Shown here: in pieces, positions 1 to 7,554 of the stretch
How the letters are laid out: each line of letters starts with the position of its first letter
Position numbering within the stretch: the first letter of the stretch is position 1
NCBI GenBank assembly: GCA_052387115.1
Contig: JBQTJM010000054.1
Coordinates: 1 to 15,555, forward strand
Direction: 5' to 3'
Length of the DNA: 15,555 nucleotides
Source of the DNA: JACCXJ01 sp052387115
Lineage (GTDB): Bacteria; Pseudomonadota; Gammaproteobacteria; JACCXJ01
Program-made: the position numbers and the translations under genes
Notes under the pieces: generated by a model
Seen by the model: only the letters and a program-made list of their open reading frames with translations
Database searches by the model: none
Told to the model about the DNA's origin: nothing

Positions 1-137
1 TGGCATGGCACGCTTGGCCGACATCGAATTCGCTTACGATCTCTACCACTGAATCCCTCCAGGTCGCCTGCTCGAAAATGTCGCCGACCCCCTTGTGCTC
101 GATCAACTTGTGGGTAAAGACCAGCCCCTTGCGAAGC

Positions 138-220
138 GGGAGGTTAGGAGGGGGTCAGAGCGCATGCTCTGGGCACCGGCGTTCACCCCCTCCAAATCTC
201 CCCTTATGTAAGGGGGAGAC
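138..220. repeat. Inverted-repeat intergenic element
   Basis: The 18-base arm at 138-155 (gggaggttaggagggggt) is the reverse complement of 185-202 with two mismatches. Between them is a perfect small palindrome, cagagcgcatgctctg. Directly after the right arm, 198-218 forms another hairpin (ctccccTTA / TAAgggggag, one bulge). This G-run/C-run architecture resembles repetitive extragenic palindromes of proteobacterial genomes; a second copy is not visible in this window, so the repetitive nature is inferred. Confidence 0.5.
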
Positions 221-244
221 TACGTGAAAAGAGACTGGTAGAAG

Positions 245-262
245 CGCCTTCGCAAGAAGGCG
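245..262 (-). terminator. Possible weak metZ terminator hairpin
   Basis: cgcctt (245-250) and aaggcg (257-262) form a six-pair stem with a six-base loop 16 bases beyond the metZ stop. On the minus strand it is followed by CTTCTACC, which is only mildly U-rich, so this is a weak candidate. Confidence 0.3.
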
Positions 263-277
263 ACTCCACGATTGGGC

Positions 278-1480
278 TCAGGGGGCATCCAGCGCCCGAT
301 CGAGGTCGCGGCAGAGATCGTCGGGGTCCTCGAGACCGACCGACAGGCGGATGAGCGACTCCCGGATCCCGGCGTCGGCGCGTTCCTCGACGCTCAGGCG
401 CCCGTGAGTGGTGGTCGCGGGATGCGTGATGGTGCTCTTGGCGTCGCCGAGGTTGGCCGTGATGGAGAAGATGCGCACGCGGTCTATCACCCGCCAGGCC
501 TCCTCGCGGCCCCCTCGGGCATCGAAAGATACGATGCCACCAAACCCGCGCTGCTGGCGCCGGGCGAGCGCATGCTGCGGGTGCAATGAAAGCCCCGGGT
601 AGTAGGCGCGCGAGACCCGGGGATGTCGTTCGAGATGGGCCGCGACTTTCATTGCATGCTCACAATGCGCCCGCATGCGTAGCCCCAGGGTCTCGAGGCC
701 CTTGAGAAACACCCAGGCATTGAAGGGGCTCATGCTGGCCCCGCCGCTCCTGAGACAGTTGAACACCGCCTCGCCGACGACCGCCTTTGTGCCGATGACC
801 GCGCCCCCCACGCAGCGTCCCTGCCCGTCCAGGTACTTGGTCCCGGAATGGATGATGAGGTCCGCGCCGAGCCGCAGCGGCAGTTGGAGGGCGGGGGTGC
901 AGAAGCAGTTATCCACGACGAGGAGCGCGGCATGCCGATGGGCGATCGCCGCGAGGCGCTCGATGTCGGCGATCTCCGTCAGTGGATTCGAGGGCGTCTC
1001 CAGGAACAGGATCCGGGTCTCGGGCCGGATGGCCGCCTCCCAGGCCGCGTAGTCGGCGAGCGGCACGAAGCTCGTCTGCACACCGAATTTCGCGAGGACA
1101 TTGTTGAAGAGTCCGACCGTGGTACCGAAGATCGCGCGTGACGAGACGATGTGGTCGCCGTTTTTAAGGAGGGCCAGGCAGGTCGAGAGGATCGCTCCCA
1201 TACCGGAGGCGGTCCCGACACAGCATTCCCCGTCCTCCATCGCCGCGAGCCGCTCCTCGAAGACCCGCACGGTCGGGTTCGTGAAGCGCGAGTAGATGTT
1301 GCCGGGCTCCTGCCCCGAGAAGCGCGCGGCGGCCTGCGCGGCGTTGGCAAAGACGAAGCTCGAGGTCAAGAAGATGGGCTCGCTCTGCTCCATCTCCGAG
1401 GAGCGGACCTGCCCGGCCCGCACCGCGCGGGTGTCGAGCCCCCATTCGTCCGCACTGCCGACCACCCCTACCCTCATCAC
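278..1480 (-). CDS. metZ: O-succinylhomoserine sulfhydrylase (MetZ)
   Basis: PLP-dependent Cys/Met-metabolism enzyme that makes homocysteine directly from O-succinylhomoserine and sulfide, in the cytoplasm, in methionine synthesis. The 400-residue length is normal. Visible landmarks: YSRFTNPT near residues 63-70 (phosphate-binding Tyr/Arg of the partner subunit), the VVDNCFCTPALQ segment with Asp190 that contacts the PLP ring nitrogen, the Schiff-base lysine Lys215 in SGTKYLDGQG, and the C-terminal STITHPATTTHGRLS motif. The DGQGR...SPFNAW pattern fits MetZ better than cystathionine gamma-synthase. Start is uncertain: GTG at 1480 and ATG at 1477 have no Shine-Dalgarno, whereas GTG at 1465 has GAGG six bases ahead and would give 395 residues. 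It is monocistronic, with its own promoter. Confidence 0.93.
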   Translation of the reverse strand: MMRVGVVGSADEWGLDTRAVRAGQVRSSEMEQSEPIFLTSSFVFANAAQAAARFSGQEPGNIYSRFTNPTVRVFEERLAAMEDGECCVGTASGMGAILSTCLALLKNGDHIVSSRAIFGTTVGLFNNVLAKFGVQTSFVPLADYAAWEAAIRPETRILFLETPSNPLTEIADIERLAAIAHRHAALLVVDNCFCTPALQLPLRLGADLIIHSGTKYLDGQGRCVGGAVIGTKAVVGEAVFNCLRSGGASMSPFNAWVFLKGLETLGLRMRAHCEHAMKVAAHLERHPRVSRAYYPGLSLHPQHALARRQQRGFGGIVSFDARGGREEAWRVIDRVRIFSITANLGDAKSTITHPATTTHGRLSVEERADAGIRESLIRLSVGLEDPDDLCRDLDRALDAP

Positions 1481-1529
1481 GAAAAAGCCCGCAGAGCTCG
1501 TGCGCTAAAGCGGGCCGCATCGCTTTAGC
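1481..1529 (-). promoter_or_regulatory. metZ leader with two competing hairpins
   Basis: The short leader can fold two ways. Hairpin A pairs 1521-1529 with 1504-1512 (nine perfect pairs, gctaaagcg/cgctttagc, eight-base loop). Hairpin B pairs 1510-1515 with 1487-1492 (GCCCGC/GCGGGC, 17-base loop) and is followed on the minus strand by five T's (1486-1482), just before the metZ start. The arms overlap at 1510-1512 and B's arm sits in A's loop, so they exclude each other, as in a terminator/antiterminator attenuator. I see no match to a known SAM or SAH riboswitch. B could instead be the distal terminator of the upstream gene. Confidence 0.4.
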
Positions 1530-1534
1530 CGGTA

Positions 1535-1563
1535 TTTATAGAGCGCCCGCAAGCTGATTTCAA
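1535..1563 (-). promoter_or_regulatory. Sigma-70 promoter of metZ
   Basis: On the minus strand TTGAAA (1563-1558) and TATAAA (1540-1535) are separated by exactly 17 bases (1557-1541). Expected transcription start is about 1528, giving a leader of roughly 48 bases before the longest metZ start. Best promoter match in the window. Confidence 0.75.
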
Positions 1564-1640
1564 ATCGGCGCTGGGGGCAGCCTAGGGGATCGCGTCGGGG
1601 GTGTCAATCCGACTTCCGACTTCCGATGCGCTGCGTCTCG

Positions 1641-3578
1641 CTAGCGCGTGACGATTGGCTTGCAGCTCCTAATCGTGTCCGTGCCGCGCCCGCCTCTGCA
1701 CCGATCCGATCCGGCACCGCCCATCAGTTCGTCCCCGCCGCGCCCGCCGAACAACCTGTCGTTACCCGTGCCGGCCTCGATGAGGTCGTTGCCGGGGCCG
1801 GCGCAGATCCAGTCGTTTCCGCCGAAACCCTGAAGGACGTCGTTCGCCGCGGTACCCATCATGACATCGGCTCGGTCGGTTCCGCGCAGGCGGCCGCGGT
1901 ACGGACGCCCGTCATCCGGACCACCGACGATGACCCCGCTGGCCACGAAGATGGTCGCCGACCGCCCCCGGCATCTCGGTGGCGTGGCCGGTGCACCGTC
2001 CGGCGGCGATCCATCCGGCGGCGACCCGTCCGGCGGCGGATCGCCCGGTGGCGGCCCGTCCGGCGGCGGGTCGACCCTCGGACTGTCGGCACCGGATCCA
2101 AGCCGCACGAAGCTGGCGACCGAGGGCACCCCCTCCGAATCGATCAAGAACAGCATGTAATATCCGGGCGGGGCGATGTTCGCATTCGGCGGCCCGACCA
2201 GGCGCAGCCCGCTGCCCAGAACCGCCTGGATCTCGAGCTCGACCAGTCGTTGTTCCATGTCGAAGGCGTGGGTCGTTGCCCCCGGCCGCATCAGCACGGC
2301 TTCTTGGATCGCCGCTGGGGCGGCCGTCGTCACATCGAAGGCCGCCGCATAGCCGATCTGCGCCGGTACGCCCGTCACGGTCGGCCGCGGCGTGCCCGTG
2401 AAGAGATACGGGGGCGAGTAGATCTCGATGTGCTGTTCGTAGACGCGCTGCTTCGGATTGCCGCCAAGGGAGGCCACCCGCCCATCCGGCAGCAGCAAGG
2501 CCGTGGAATGGTAGTGACGCCAGTAGGTCTGCTGAGCCACGTCGGTCCATTGTCCTTGTCCGGCGTCCGGGTCGTATAGCTCCGAGATGCGCCCGCTGCC
2601 CTCCGCAACGTTATTTTTCGCCGATCCCCCGACCGCCAGCACCCGGCCGTTCGGGAGGAGCACCGCGTTCTGTTGCACGCGCTTGTGATTCAGGAAACCG
2701 GTCTGCCGCCATTGCGGCGTGCTCTCGGAGAGATCGATGACCTCGGCGGTGAGGGTCGCTTCGAAGCCGGTCCCGCCACCAGCGATCAAGATGCGCGCGG
2801 GATACGCCGGGGGACGCAAGCCGAGCAGAACGGAGGACCCGTAGCGACGGGTATCGCTGAATGTGGTTTGGGCCACGTTCTGGTTCCACTGGAGGGTCGC
2901 AGGGTCGAGGCGATGCGATTTAAGCTGCCAGCCCGAGAAAAACAGATCCCCCTGGGGCGTCAAATGGGCACGCGGGTAGTTCTGCAAGGTAGCGGGCCAG
3001 CCGCTCGTGCGTTCCGGGCTCCAGCCGCTGCCCAGCGTGTAGATCTCGAACGTACGGTTGGGCCTGCCATCCTCGCCATAGCCCGAAAACGTGGCGGTCC
3101 TGCCATCCGGCAAGGGGACGTTGGTGGGATACCAACGGCCATCGGCCATGTCTTCGACCCGCTGGAAGCGCGAGGTCTCGGGATCGAACAGCGTGGTGTT
3201 CCGCAGGCCCTTGAAGTTGTTGGTCGGGTAGGGTTCGCTGCCCCCCGTGATGAGCGCCCGGCCGTCGGGGAGAAAGGACATGCCGTTGCACCAGAGGTCC
3301 CAGGGAAGCTCCTGGACCGCGATGGTCCCGGCGAGCGGATCCCACACGGCCGCTCGGTAGACGGTCTCTGTGGGGTCGTTGCCCGACCCGGCGATGACCA
3401 GGACCTTACCGGTTCGCAGCAGACCCGCATGGACGGCGTTGATGGGCATGAGCTCGGGACGGGTCTCCCACTGCCCAACTACCTGGGTCTGCGCCTGCGC
3501 AAGCCCCGAGGTGCCGAGGACGAGCACAAGCGCCAGGACCACGGTCCCGGCGCCCCAGTTTCTGATACCCCGATTCAT
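1641..3578 (-). CDS. Exported galactose/glyoxal-oxidase-like copper radical oxidase with Ca-binding tail
   Basis: Predicted secreted Kelch-propeller oxidase, 645 residues from ATG 3578, chosen because GGGGAG lies seven bases upstream and a Sec signal peptide follows (Arg-rich start, hydrophobic run, AQAQ cleavage region). All ligands of the copper-radical family are recognisable: Cys97 in LWCNGMSF (Tyr-Cys crosslink partner), Tyr150 in GRWYPT, Tyr356-His357 in WRHYHSTALLLPDGR, and His437 in THAFDMEQR within the C-terminal Early-set (DUF1929) domain. Family members oxidise primary alcohols or aldehydes to give H2O2; the substrate here is unknown. Residues about 503-532 are a Pro/Asp/Gly linker and about 536-640 an RTX-like module with GGND, GPGND and GTGND repeats and several Cys. 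It lies downstream of the beta-helix gene, same strand, 143 bases apart. Confidence 0.85.
   Translation of the reverse strand: MNRGIRNWGAGTVVLALVLVLGTSGLAQAQTQVVGQWETRPELMPINAVHAGLLRTGKVLVIAGSGNDPTETVYRAAVWDPLAGTIAVQELPWDLWCNGMSFLPDGRALITGGSEPYPTNNFKGLRNTTLFDPETSRFQRVEDMADGRWYPTNVPLPDGRTATFSGYGEDGRPNRTFEIYTLGSGWSPERTSGWPATLQNYPRAHLTPQGDLFFSGWQLKSHRLDPATLQWNQNVAQTTFSDTRRYGSSVLLGLRPPAYPARILIAGGGTGFEATLTAEVIDLSESTPQWRQTGFLNHKRVQQNAVLLPNGRVLAVGGSAKNNVAEGSGRISELYDPDAGQGQWTDVAQQTYWRHYHSTALLLPDGRVASLGGNPKQRVYEQHIEIYSPPYLFTGTPRPTVTGVPAQIGYAAAFDVTTAAPAAIQEAVLMRPGATTHAFDMEQRLVELEIQAVLGSGLRLVGPPNANIAPPGYYMLFLIDSEGVPSVASFVRLGSGADSPRVDPPPDGPPPGDPPPDGSPPDGSPPDGAPATPPRCRGRSATIFVASGVIVGGPDDGRPYRGRLRGTDRADVMMGTAANDVLQGFGGNDWICAGPGNDLIEAGTGNDRLFGGRGGDELMGGAGSDRCRGGRGTDTIRSCKPIVTR
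1990..2075 (-). repeat. Tandem repeats encoding Pro-rich linker
   Basis: Imperfect 12-15 base units built on cgtccggcggcg are repeated about six times. On the minus strand they encode PPDG-type repeats between the oxidase and its Ca-binding tail. Repeats of this kind can change length by slippage. Confidence 0.6.
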
Positions 3579-3674
3579 CGATCCACTCCCCTGCTCAAAC
3601 TTCAAGCGATGCCTTAGATACAGGCTCCAATGCGCCCGTCCGCACGGCAACTACCGCGCCGCGCCACCCGTATC

Positions 3675-3719
3675 GGAGGCGGCCGGCGCAGCCAACAAAG
3701 CGGCGCCGGCCGGGCCTCC
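3675..3719 (-). terminator. Strong stem-loop between the two secreted-protein genes
   Basis: ggccggcgc (3681-3689) pairs perfectly with gcgccggcc (3703-3711), and the stem extends through ggaggc (3675-3680) and gcctcc (3714-3719) with a two-base bulge: about 15 pairs, 13-base loop. It begins three bases after the beta-helix gene's stop. No U-tract follows, so it may be a 3'-end stabiliser or partial terminator rather than a classic intrinsic terminator. Confidence 0.45.
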
Positions 3720-3721
3720 GG

Positions 3722-5389
3722 CTAGGGGTTCGCGATACGTTCACAGGTGGTGAGCTTGTCTTTACCAGGACCGCCGTCGCAGCGATCGGACCCGGGTCCA
3801 CCGGCAAGCTTGTCCTTGCCGGCCTGGCCAAACAGCCTGTCATTACCCGCGCCGCCCCTGATGTTATCGTTCCCGCCGCCGCCGCAGATAAAATCGTTCC
3901 CTCCGGAACCGAGGAGGATGTCGCGCCCCGGACGGCCGACGATCACATCCCTCCCTGGGGTTCCGCGCAGCCGGCCGATGTAAGACTGCCCCTCGTCCGG
4001 ACCACCCTTGATGACGTCGTTAGACTGCACATACACGGTCGCCGTTCTGCCGGAGCAAATCGGGGCCGGCTCGTCCGGATCCGGTGGTGGCGGAGCAGGC
4101 GGCGGAGGAGGCGATGGCGGACCAGGTGGCGTCGATGGAGCCGGCTCGAATTCATAGGCCCCAGTATCGCAAGCGGCCCCATTTACATTGTCACCATCAA
4201 CCGTTCTGGCAACTCCGCGCTGATCCAAATTACTAACTAGTGTATCCGCACAGACGGGGTTCGAACCTAAATCAACGGCATCGCTGTCCGCGGTTAGCGC
4301 GACCGTGTCAGTGAGGCCACCGTTGTTCTGGACGCCAAGCGGATCGAGCCCGGCCATCCCGTTCGGCAAGGAAGGGCCGAACGTCAGGCCGCAGGTCGCG
4401 CCGTCGTCAAGGTTGCCGCCCTCATCAACTATCAGGCCGCCGGTTTCGGTTCCGCAGTTGCCTCCGGGGTTGCCTGCGAGGAGGGTGTTGCGCAGTATTA
4501 TTGTGCCTTGCTTCTCGCTGAAGACACCCCCCCCACCAAGCGCGCCGGTATTGCTGTTGATCGTGGAATTGATGAGCGTCAATATGCCCGTGCCGTCGTT
4601 ATTACCAGAATTGAAGATAGCCCCGCCCTGGTTCGGAATGCTGTTGCCGAAGAAGGTAGAGTTACTAATCGTTACGGTCCCGTCGATGTTGACGATGGCG
4701 CCGCCTTCTTCTTCCCGTAAAGGAAAATCAACGGCTACGTTTCCGGAAAAAGTGCTGTTCAAAACGCTGAGCGTAGCAGTCACCCCCTCATTGGAGATGC
4801 CGCCCCCGTCCTCTTCGGCAGTATTCGCGGTGAATCTCGTGTTCCTAACGGTTAGCCGTCCGGAGGAGTTCAGGATACCACCACCGTTTTTAATACCACG
4901 CCCATTAGCAATCGTCAGCCCCTCGATCGTTACATTTTCAGCGCCGCCTACTCTGAATACCCGAACCTGGTTACGGCCGTCGATAGTGAGAAAACGGGAA
5001 CCCGGCCCGCTGATGATAACCCCGTCGTCGAGGCGGTCGAGTACCGGCAGCGCGGTAAAGAGGGTGATTGTGGCGGGGAATGGTACAGCGAAGTCAATTG
5101 TGTCTCTCCCGGCGAAGCTATTGGGAGGCCCTTCTGGACTACCAGCCGGACAGCCATCTTGAGCGGTTGTATCGATCACCGCCTGGACTGCCTCGCGGAG
5201 CGAGCATCGTCCGTCGACTGCACTCGGGTTTTGATCGACTGTCGTGTTGACCGTAATGGTGGCGGCGATCGCCGGACCCGCCAGGATGAGGCAGAACAGC
5301 CACACCAAGCCGTTCCCTACCGGGCGCAGGGCGCTCCTGCGCTGTGGCGCTCTTCTGATCGACCGCCCCAGATGTGTGTCTCTTGACAT
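3722..5389 (-). CDS. Exported CSLREA/beta-helix protein with RTX-like Ca-binding tail
   Basis: Predicted exported protein, 555 residues from ATG 5389, preferred over ATG 5407 because AGGAAGG sits just ahead of it. N-terminus: Arg-rich region, hydrophobic segment and AIAA signal-peptidase site, then the CSLREAVQA motif (about residues 62-70) of the CSLREA family. Residues about 110-310 are a right-handed parallel beta-helix with repeats such as NGGGILN, DGGGISN, EGGAIVN and QGGAIFN, each followed by an N-S-T-F/I type turn. Next is the LGSNPVC...DQRG...CDTGAYEFEP segment typical of the 'choice-of-anchor Q' domain. A PPPPP linker (about 417-442) leads to an RTX-like tail with GSGGND, GGGGND and GGAGND. 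Probably surface-associated; carbohydrate binding or adhesion is inference. Several stretches of its middle part look less GC-rich than neighbouring genes. Confidence 0.8.
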   Translation of the reverse strand: MSRDTHLGRSIRRAPQRRSALRPVGNGLVWLFCLILAGPAIAATITVNTTVDQNPSAVDGRCSLREAVQAVIDTTAQDGCPAGSPEGPPNSFAGRDTIDFAVPFPATITLFTALPVLDRLDDGVIISGPGSRFLTIDGRNQVRVFRVGGAENVTIEGLTIANGRGIKNGGGILNSSGRLTVRNTRFTANTAEEDGGGISNEGVTATLSVLNSTFSGNVAVDFPLREEEGGAIVNIDGTVTISNSTFFGNSIPNQGGAIFNSGNNDGTGILTLINSTINSNTGALGGGGVFSEKQGTIILRNTLLAGNPGGNCGTETGGLIVDEGGNLDDGATCGLTFGPSLPNGMAGLDPLGVQNNGGLTDTVALTADSDAVDLGSNPVCADTLVSNLDQRGVARTVDGDNVNGAACDTGAYEFEPAPSTPPGPPSPPPPPAPPPPDPDEPAPICSGRTATVYVQSNDVIKGGPDEGQSYIGRLRGTPGRDVIVGRPGRDILLGSGGNDFICGGGGNDNIRGGAGNDRLFGQAGKDKLAGGPGSDRCDGGPGKDKLTTCERIANP

Positions 5390-6041
5390 GTTTCCTTCCT
5401 TCCTCATGTTCGTTGCCGTAATCGCTCCGCGGGGTGATCTTGTACCAGAGAAGGCCCTGCGGTCTGTGAACTATATCACCGACGGGTCGTGTGCCGCCCG
5501 TTTAAGATCGGCGACATGCTTGCCGATGCGCGTCTAGCCTCTGCCCTCGCACGGCGCTACCCCCTGCCAAGAGAGGGGATCGCAAAGCCCCTCGATGCAC
5601 CGGCGAGAACGTTCGGGTTCTCGCAAGCCTCCACGACCTCCCAACCCGGCGGCCGGCGCATAACGTGAGGTAAGGCAAGAAGCCTGCCCGTGTGTGATCC
5701 CGGTCTCCTATGGGACGCATCAGGCGGCCGGCAACCGCAAGCGATGCAACGCGCCGTCGCCGGACGGCAACGCCCTCGCCTGATCGAGAGCGCCGGCCCG
5801 GCCCCGGCGGTGACGCCATGGGCCATCATGGGATTCGGCAAACCCCAGTTCGATCGCGCGCAGCGCGAGCACCGAGGCCGTGCGCTCGACGCTGGCATGT
5901 ATGCTGCGGATGACCGGAGGCAAGGGCGTCCAAGAACCGGAAAACGCCGGGAAGCACCGGGCGGAAGCGACATGACAGGGAAGGAGGACGCCCAGTCGCC
6001 CGCCCAACACCACTGTAATAGAAGCAGGTGAAGATAGCACC
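5390..6041. other. Long gap between divergent genes, no gene recognised
   Basis: About 650 bases between divergently transcribed genes. Open frames exist on both strands but their products are Arg/Ala/Pro-rich shadow-like sequences with no recognisable motif. It should hold promoters for both flanking genes; TATAGT on the minus strand near 5470-5475 is a possible -10 but has no good -35. Two hairpins lie at 5573-5624. A decayed gene cannot be excluded. Confidence 0.5.
5573..5624. other. Pair of adjacent perfect hairpins
   Basis: gagggg (5573-5578) pairs with cccctc (5588-5593) across a nine-base loop. Ten bases later gcgagaac (5603-5610) pairs with gttctcgc (5617-5624) across the loop gttcgg. 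Neither is followed by a T-run on either strand, and they lie in non-coding DNA. Confidence 0.5.
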
Positions 6042-7049
6042 GTGCCACTGAGATTGGCCTACGACAGGACTGACGACCCGGAACCCCCCGCTGGGTCGCC
6101 CGGCACGCCGACCCATCCCGATGTGTTCGAGTGGCTCGACGGGAGGGTGGGACCGCTGTATCTCAAGCAGCGGCTCGGCATCGAGGCCGACCAGGAGGCG
6201 CTGGTGTTCGGCCGGGGCATCAAGTTCTTCCACCTCGAGAACTGGTACTCGGTGCATGCGGTGATCCGCGCCGGCCTGCGCTTCTGCGGCCTCCTCGGGC
6301 GCGCACGGCAGAACGCCATGTCCATCGAGCTACGCCATCACCAGGTCCACATCCCGGACCTGCCCCCTGCCTTCGATGGCTTCAAGGTCCTCCACCTCAC
6401 CGATCTGCACCTCGACATGCACGAGGACTTCCCCGAGGTCCTTGCGGAACGCGTCCAGGGGCTCGATTACGACGCCTGCGTGCTGACCGGGGATTACCGC
6501 TACCGGACCTTCGGCCCGTTCGAGCGCGCCCTCGACGGTCTCTACCGCGTGCGCCCCCACCTTAAGGACCCGGTCTACGGCGTGCTCGGAAACCATGACT
6601 CGATACGCATGGTACCGGGCATCGAAGCGCTGGGGATCCATGTGCTGCTCAATGAATCGGCCACCTTGCGGCGGGGAGGCGATGGCATTCATCTGGTCGG
6701 GATAGACGACCCGCACTACTACCGCGCCGACAACCTGGAGCGGGCCTGCCGGGACATCGGCCAGGGCGGCGTCTCCATCCTGCTCGCCCACTCCCCCGAG
6801 ATCTATCAGCACGCCGCCCATGCCGGCATCGATCTACTCTTGTGCGGCCACACCCACGGGGGACAGTTGTGCCTACCGGGCGGGGCACCCCTTCTATACG
6901 ACGCCAAGTGCCCGCGGCGCATGGCGCGCGGCGCTTGGACCTACCACGGGCTCAAGGGCTATACCTCGGCAGGCGCCGGTTCCTCGATCGTCGGGGCACG
7001 CTTGAACTGCCCCCCTGAGGTCACGGTCCACGAACTGCGCCGCATGTAG
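6042..7049 (+). CDS. Calcineurin-like metallophosphoesterase
   Basis: Binuclear-metal phosphohydrolase, 335 residues, GTG start with AGGTGA about eleven bases upstream. All family blocks are present: LTDLH with Asp121 and His123, LTGD (Gly150-Asp151), GNHD (183-186), the AHSPE His250 and GHTHGG (269-274). The layout FKVLHLTDLH...GNHD...GHTHGGQ matches the YaeI/LpxG-like group, which includes UDP-2,3-diacylglucosamine hydrolases, but the substrate cannot be deduced. The roughly 110 residues before the catalytic domain lack the clear N-terminal membrane segments of YkuE-type members and are an unassigned extension containing a hydrophobic/aromatic stretch (KFFHLENWYS). Transcribed alone; a hairpin follows the stop. 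Confidence 0.85.
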   Translation: MPLRLAYDRTDDPEPPAGSPGTPTHPDVFEWLDGRVGPLYLKQRLGIEADQEALVFGRGIKFFHLENWYSVHAVIRAGLRFCGLLGRARQNAMSIELRHHQVHIPDLPPAFDGFKVLHLTDLHLDMHEDFPEVLAERVQGLDYDACVLTGDYRYRTFGPFERALDGLYRVRPHLKDPVYGVLGNHDSIRMVPGIEALGIHVLLNESATLRRGGDGIHLVGIDDPHYYRADNLERACRDIGQGGVSILLAHSPEIYQHAAHAGIDLLLCGHTHGGQLCLPGGAPLLYDAKCPRRMARGAWTYHGLKGYTSAGAGSSIVGARLNCPPEVTVHELRRM

Positions 7050-7054
7050 AACGC

Positions 7055-7074
7055 CCCGCCCGGCGGGTCTTGTT
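7055..7074 (+). terminator. Terminator after the phosphoesterase gene
   Basis: cccgc (7055-7059) pairs with gcggg (7063-7067), three-base loop, followed by tcttgtt. It starts six bases after the stop of the plus-strand gene and lies between convergent genes. Confidence 0.5.
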
Positions 7075-7083
7075 CACAACCCC

Positions 7084-7554
7084 TCAGCGATCGGCGTAGA
7101 CCGAGGTCTCCCCCTCGTCATCGAAGGTCAACACCTGGTAGGGGTGTTTTTGCGGCCCTTCCATCCCCGGCGAGCCCATCGGCATCCCAGGAACCGCCAA
7201 GCCCTTGACCTTGGGCCGCTCGTTCAGGAGACGCTTGATGAGATCCGCCGGCACATGGCCTTCCACCACATAGCCGTCCACGACCGCGGTATGGCATGAG
7301 CCGAGCGCGGCCGGAACCCCATTCTGGCGCTTCACGGGCTCCACGCTGTCCATATCCACGACCGCCACCTCGAACCCGTTGTTTCGCAGATGGTCCACCC
7401 ACTTCTTGCAGCACCCGCATTGGGGCGTCTTGCTGACCGTGATCTCGACCCCCGCCGCGCCACCGGCGCCACACAGCAAAAGGACGGGCAAGAGCCAAGC
7501 TCGGCCGAGGCGACGGTACGGCCTGGAACCGTTCAAGGAGGGGAATGCCTTCAT
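7084..7554 (-). CDS. Exported DUF411 metal-binding protein
   Basis: 156 residues, with a basic N-terminus and a hydrophobic segment (about 20-35) that make a Sec signal peptide or anchor; Cys28 does not sit in a good lipobox. The mature part is a DUF411 domain: TPQCGCCKKW with Cys46, Cys48, Cys49, then GSCHTAVVDGYVVEGHVP (Cys87, His88, His100) and a Met-rich GLAVPGMPMGSPGME stretch. DUF411 proteins are repeatedly found beside copper and silver resistance genes and are thought to bind or deliver metal in the periplasm. The thiol/Met content and the nearby copper ATPase fit that role. Start ATG 7554 has GGAGA about nine bases ahead. It is not co-transcribed with the ATPase, since an opposite-strand gene lies between. 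Confidence 0.85.
   Translation of the reverse strand: MKAFPSLNGSRPYRRLGRAWLLPVLLLCGAGGAAGVEITVSKTPQCGCCKKWVDHLRNNGFEVAVVDMDSVEPVKRQNGVPAALGSCHTAVVDGYVVEGHVPADLIKRLLNERPKVKGLAVPGMPMGSPGMEGPQKHPYQVLTFDDEGETSVYADR

Larger units (their letters stand above)
1..277. other. Gap upstream of the window's first gene, repeat-like
   Basis: No convincing complete gene. Two short open stretches touch the left edge. One on the plus strand ends with a stop at 50-52. One on the minus strand stays open from about 154 to the edge, is rich in G/C at third positions, but has no ATG; it may be a gene fragment. The stretch 138-220 holds inverted, G/C-rich arms that look like a repetitive intergenic element, annotated separately. 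Confidence 0.4.

Noticed and set aside
1481..1529. SAM-II or SAH riboswitch before metZ
   Set aside because: The leader is short and does not show their conserved core as I know it; only a generic two-hairpin layout.
1626..2579. 317-residue plus-strand frame opposite the oxidase tail
   Set aside because: Arg/Pro-rich antisense shadow, made partly of the linker repeats.
2673..3617. 314-residue plus-strand frame opposite the oxidase
   Set aside because: Antisense to a gene with complete catalytic motifs; no signal or domain of its own.
4305..5162. 285-residue plus-strand frame opposite the beta-helix gene
   Set aside because: Pro/Ser-rich antisense reading of Gly/Asn-rich repeats.
5557..6048. 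163-residue minus-strand frame in the gap
   Set aside because: Arg/Pro/Cys-rich product without a recognisable domain or good start; overlaps a real plus-strand gene start.
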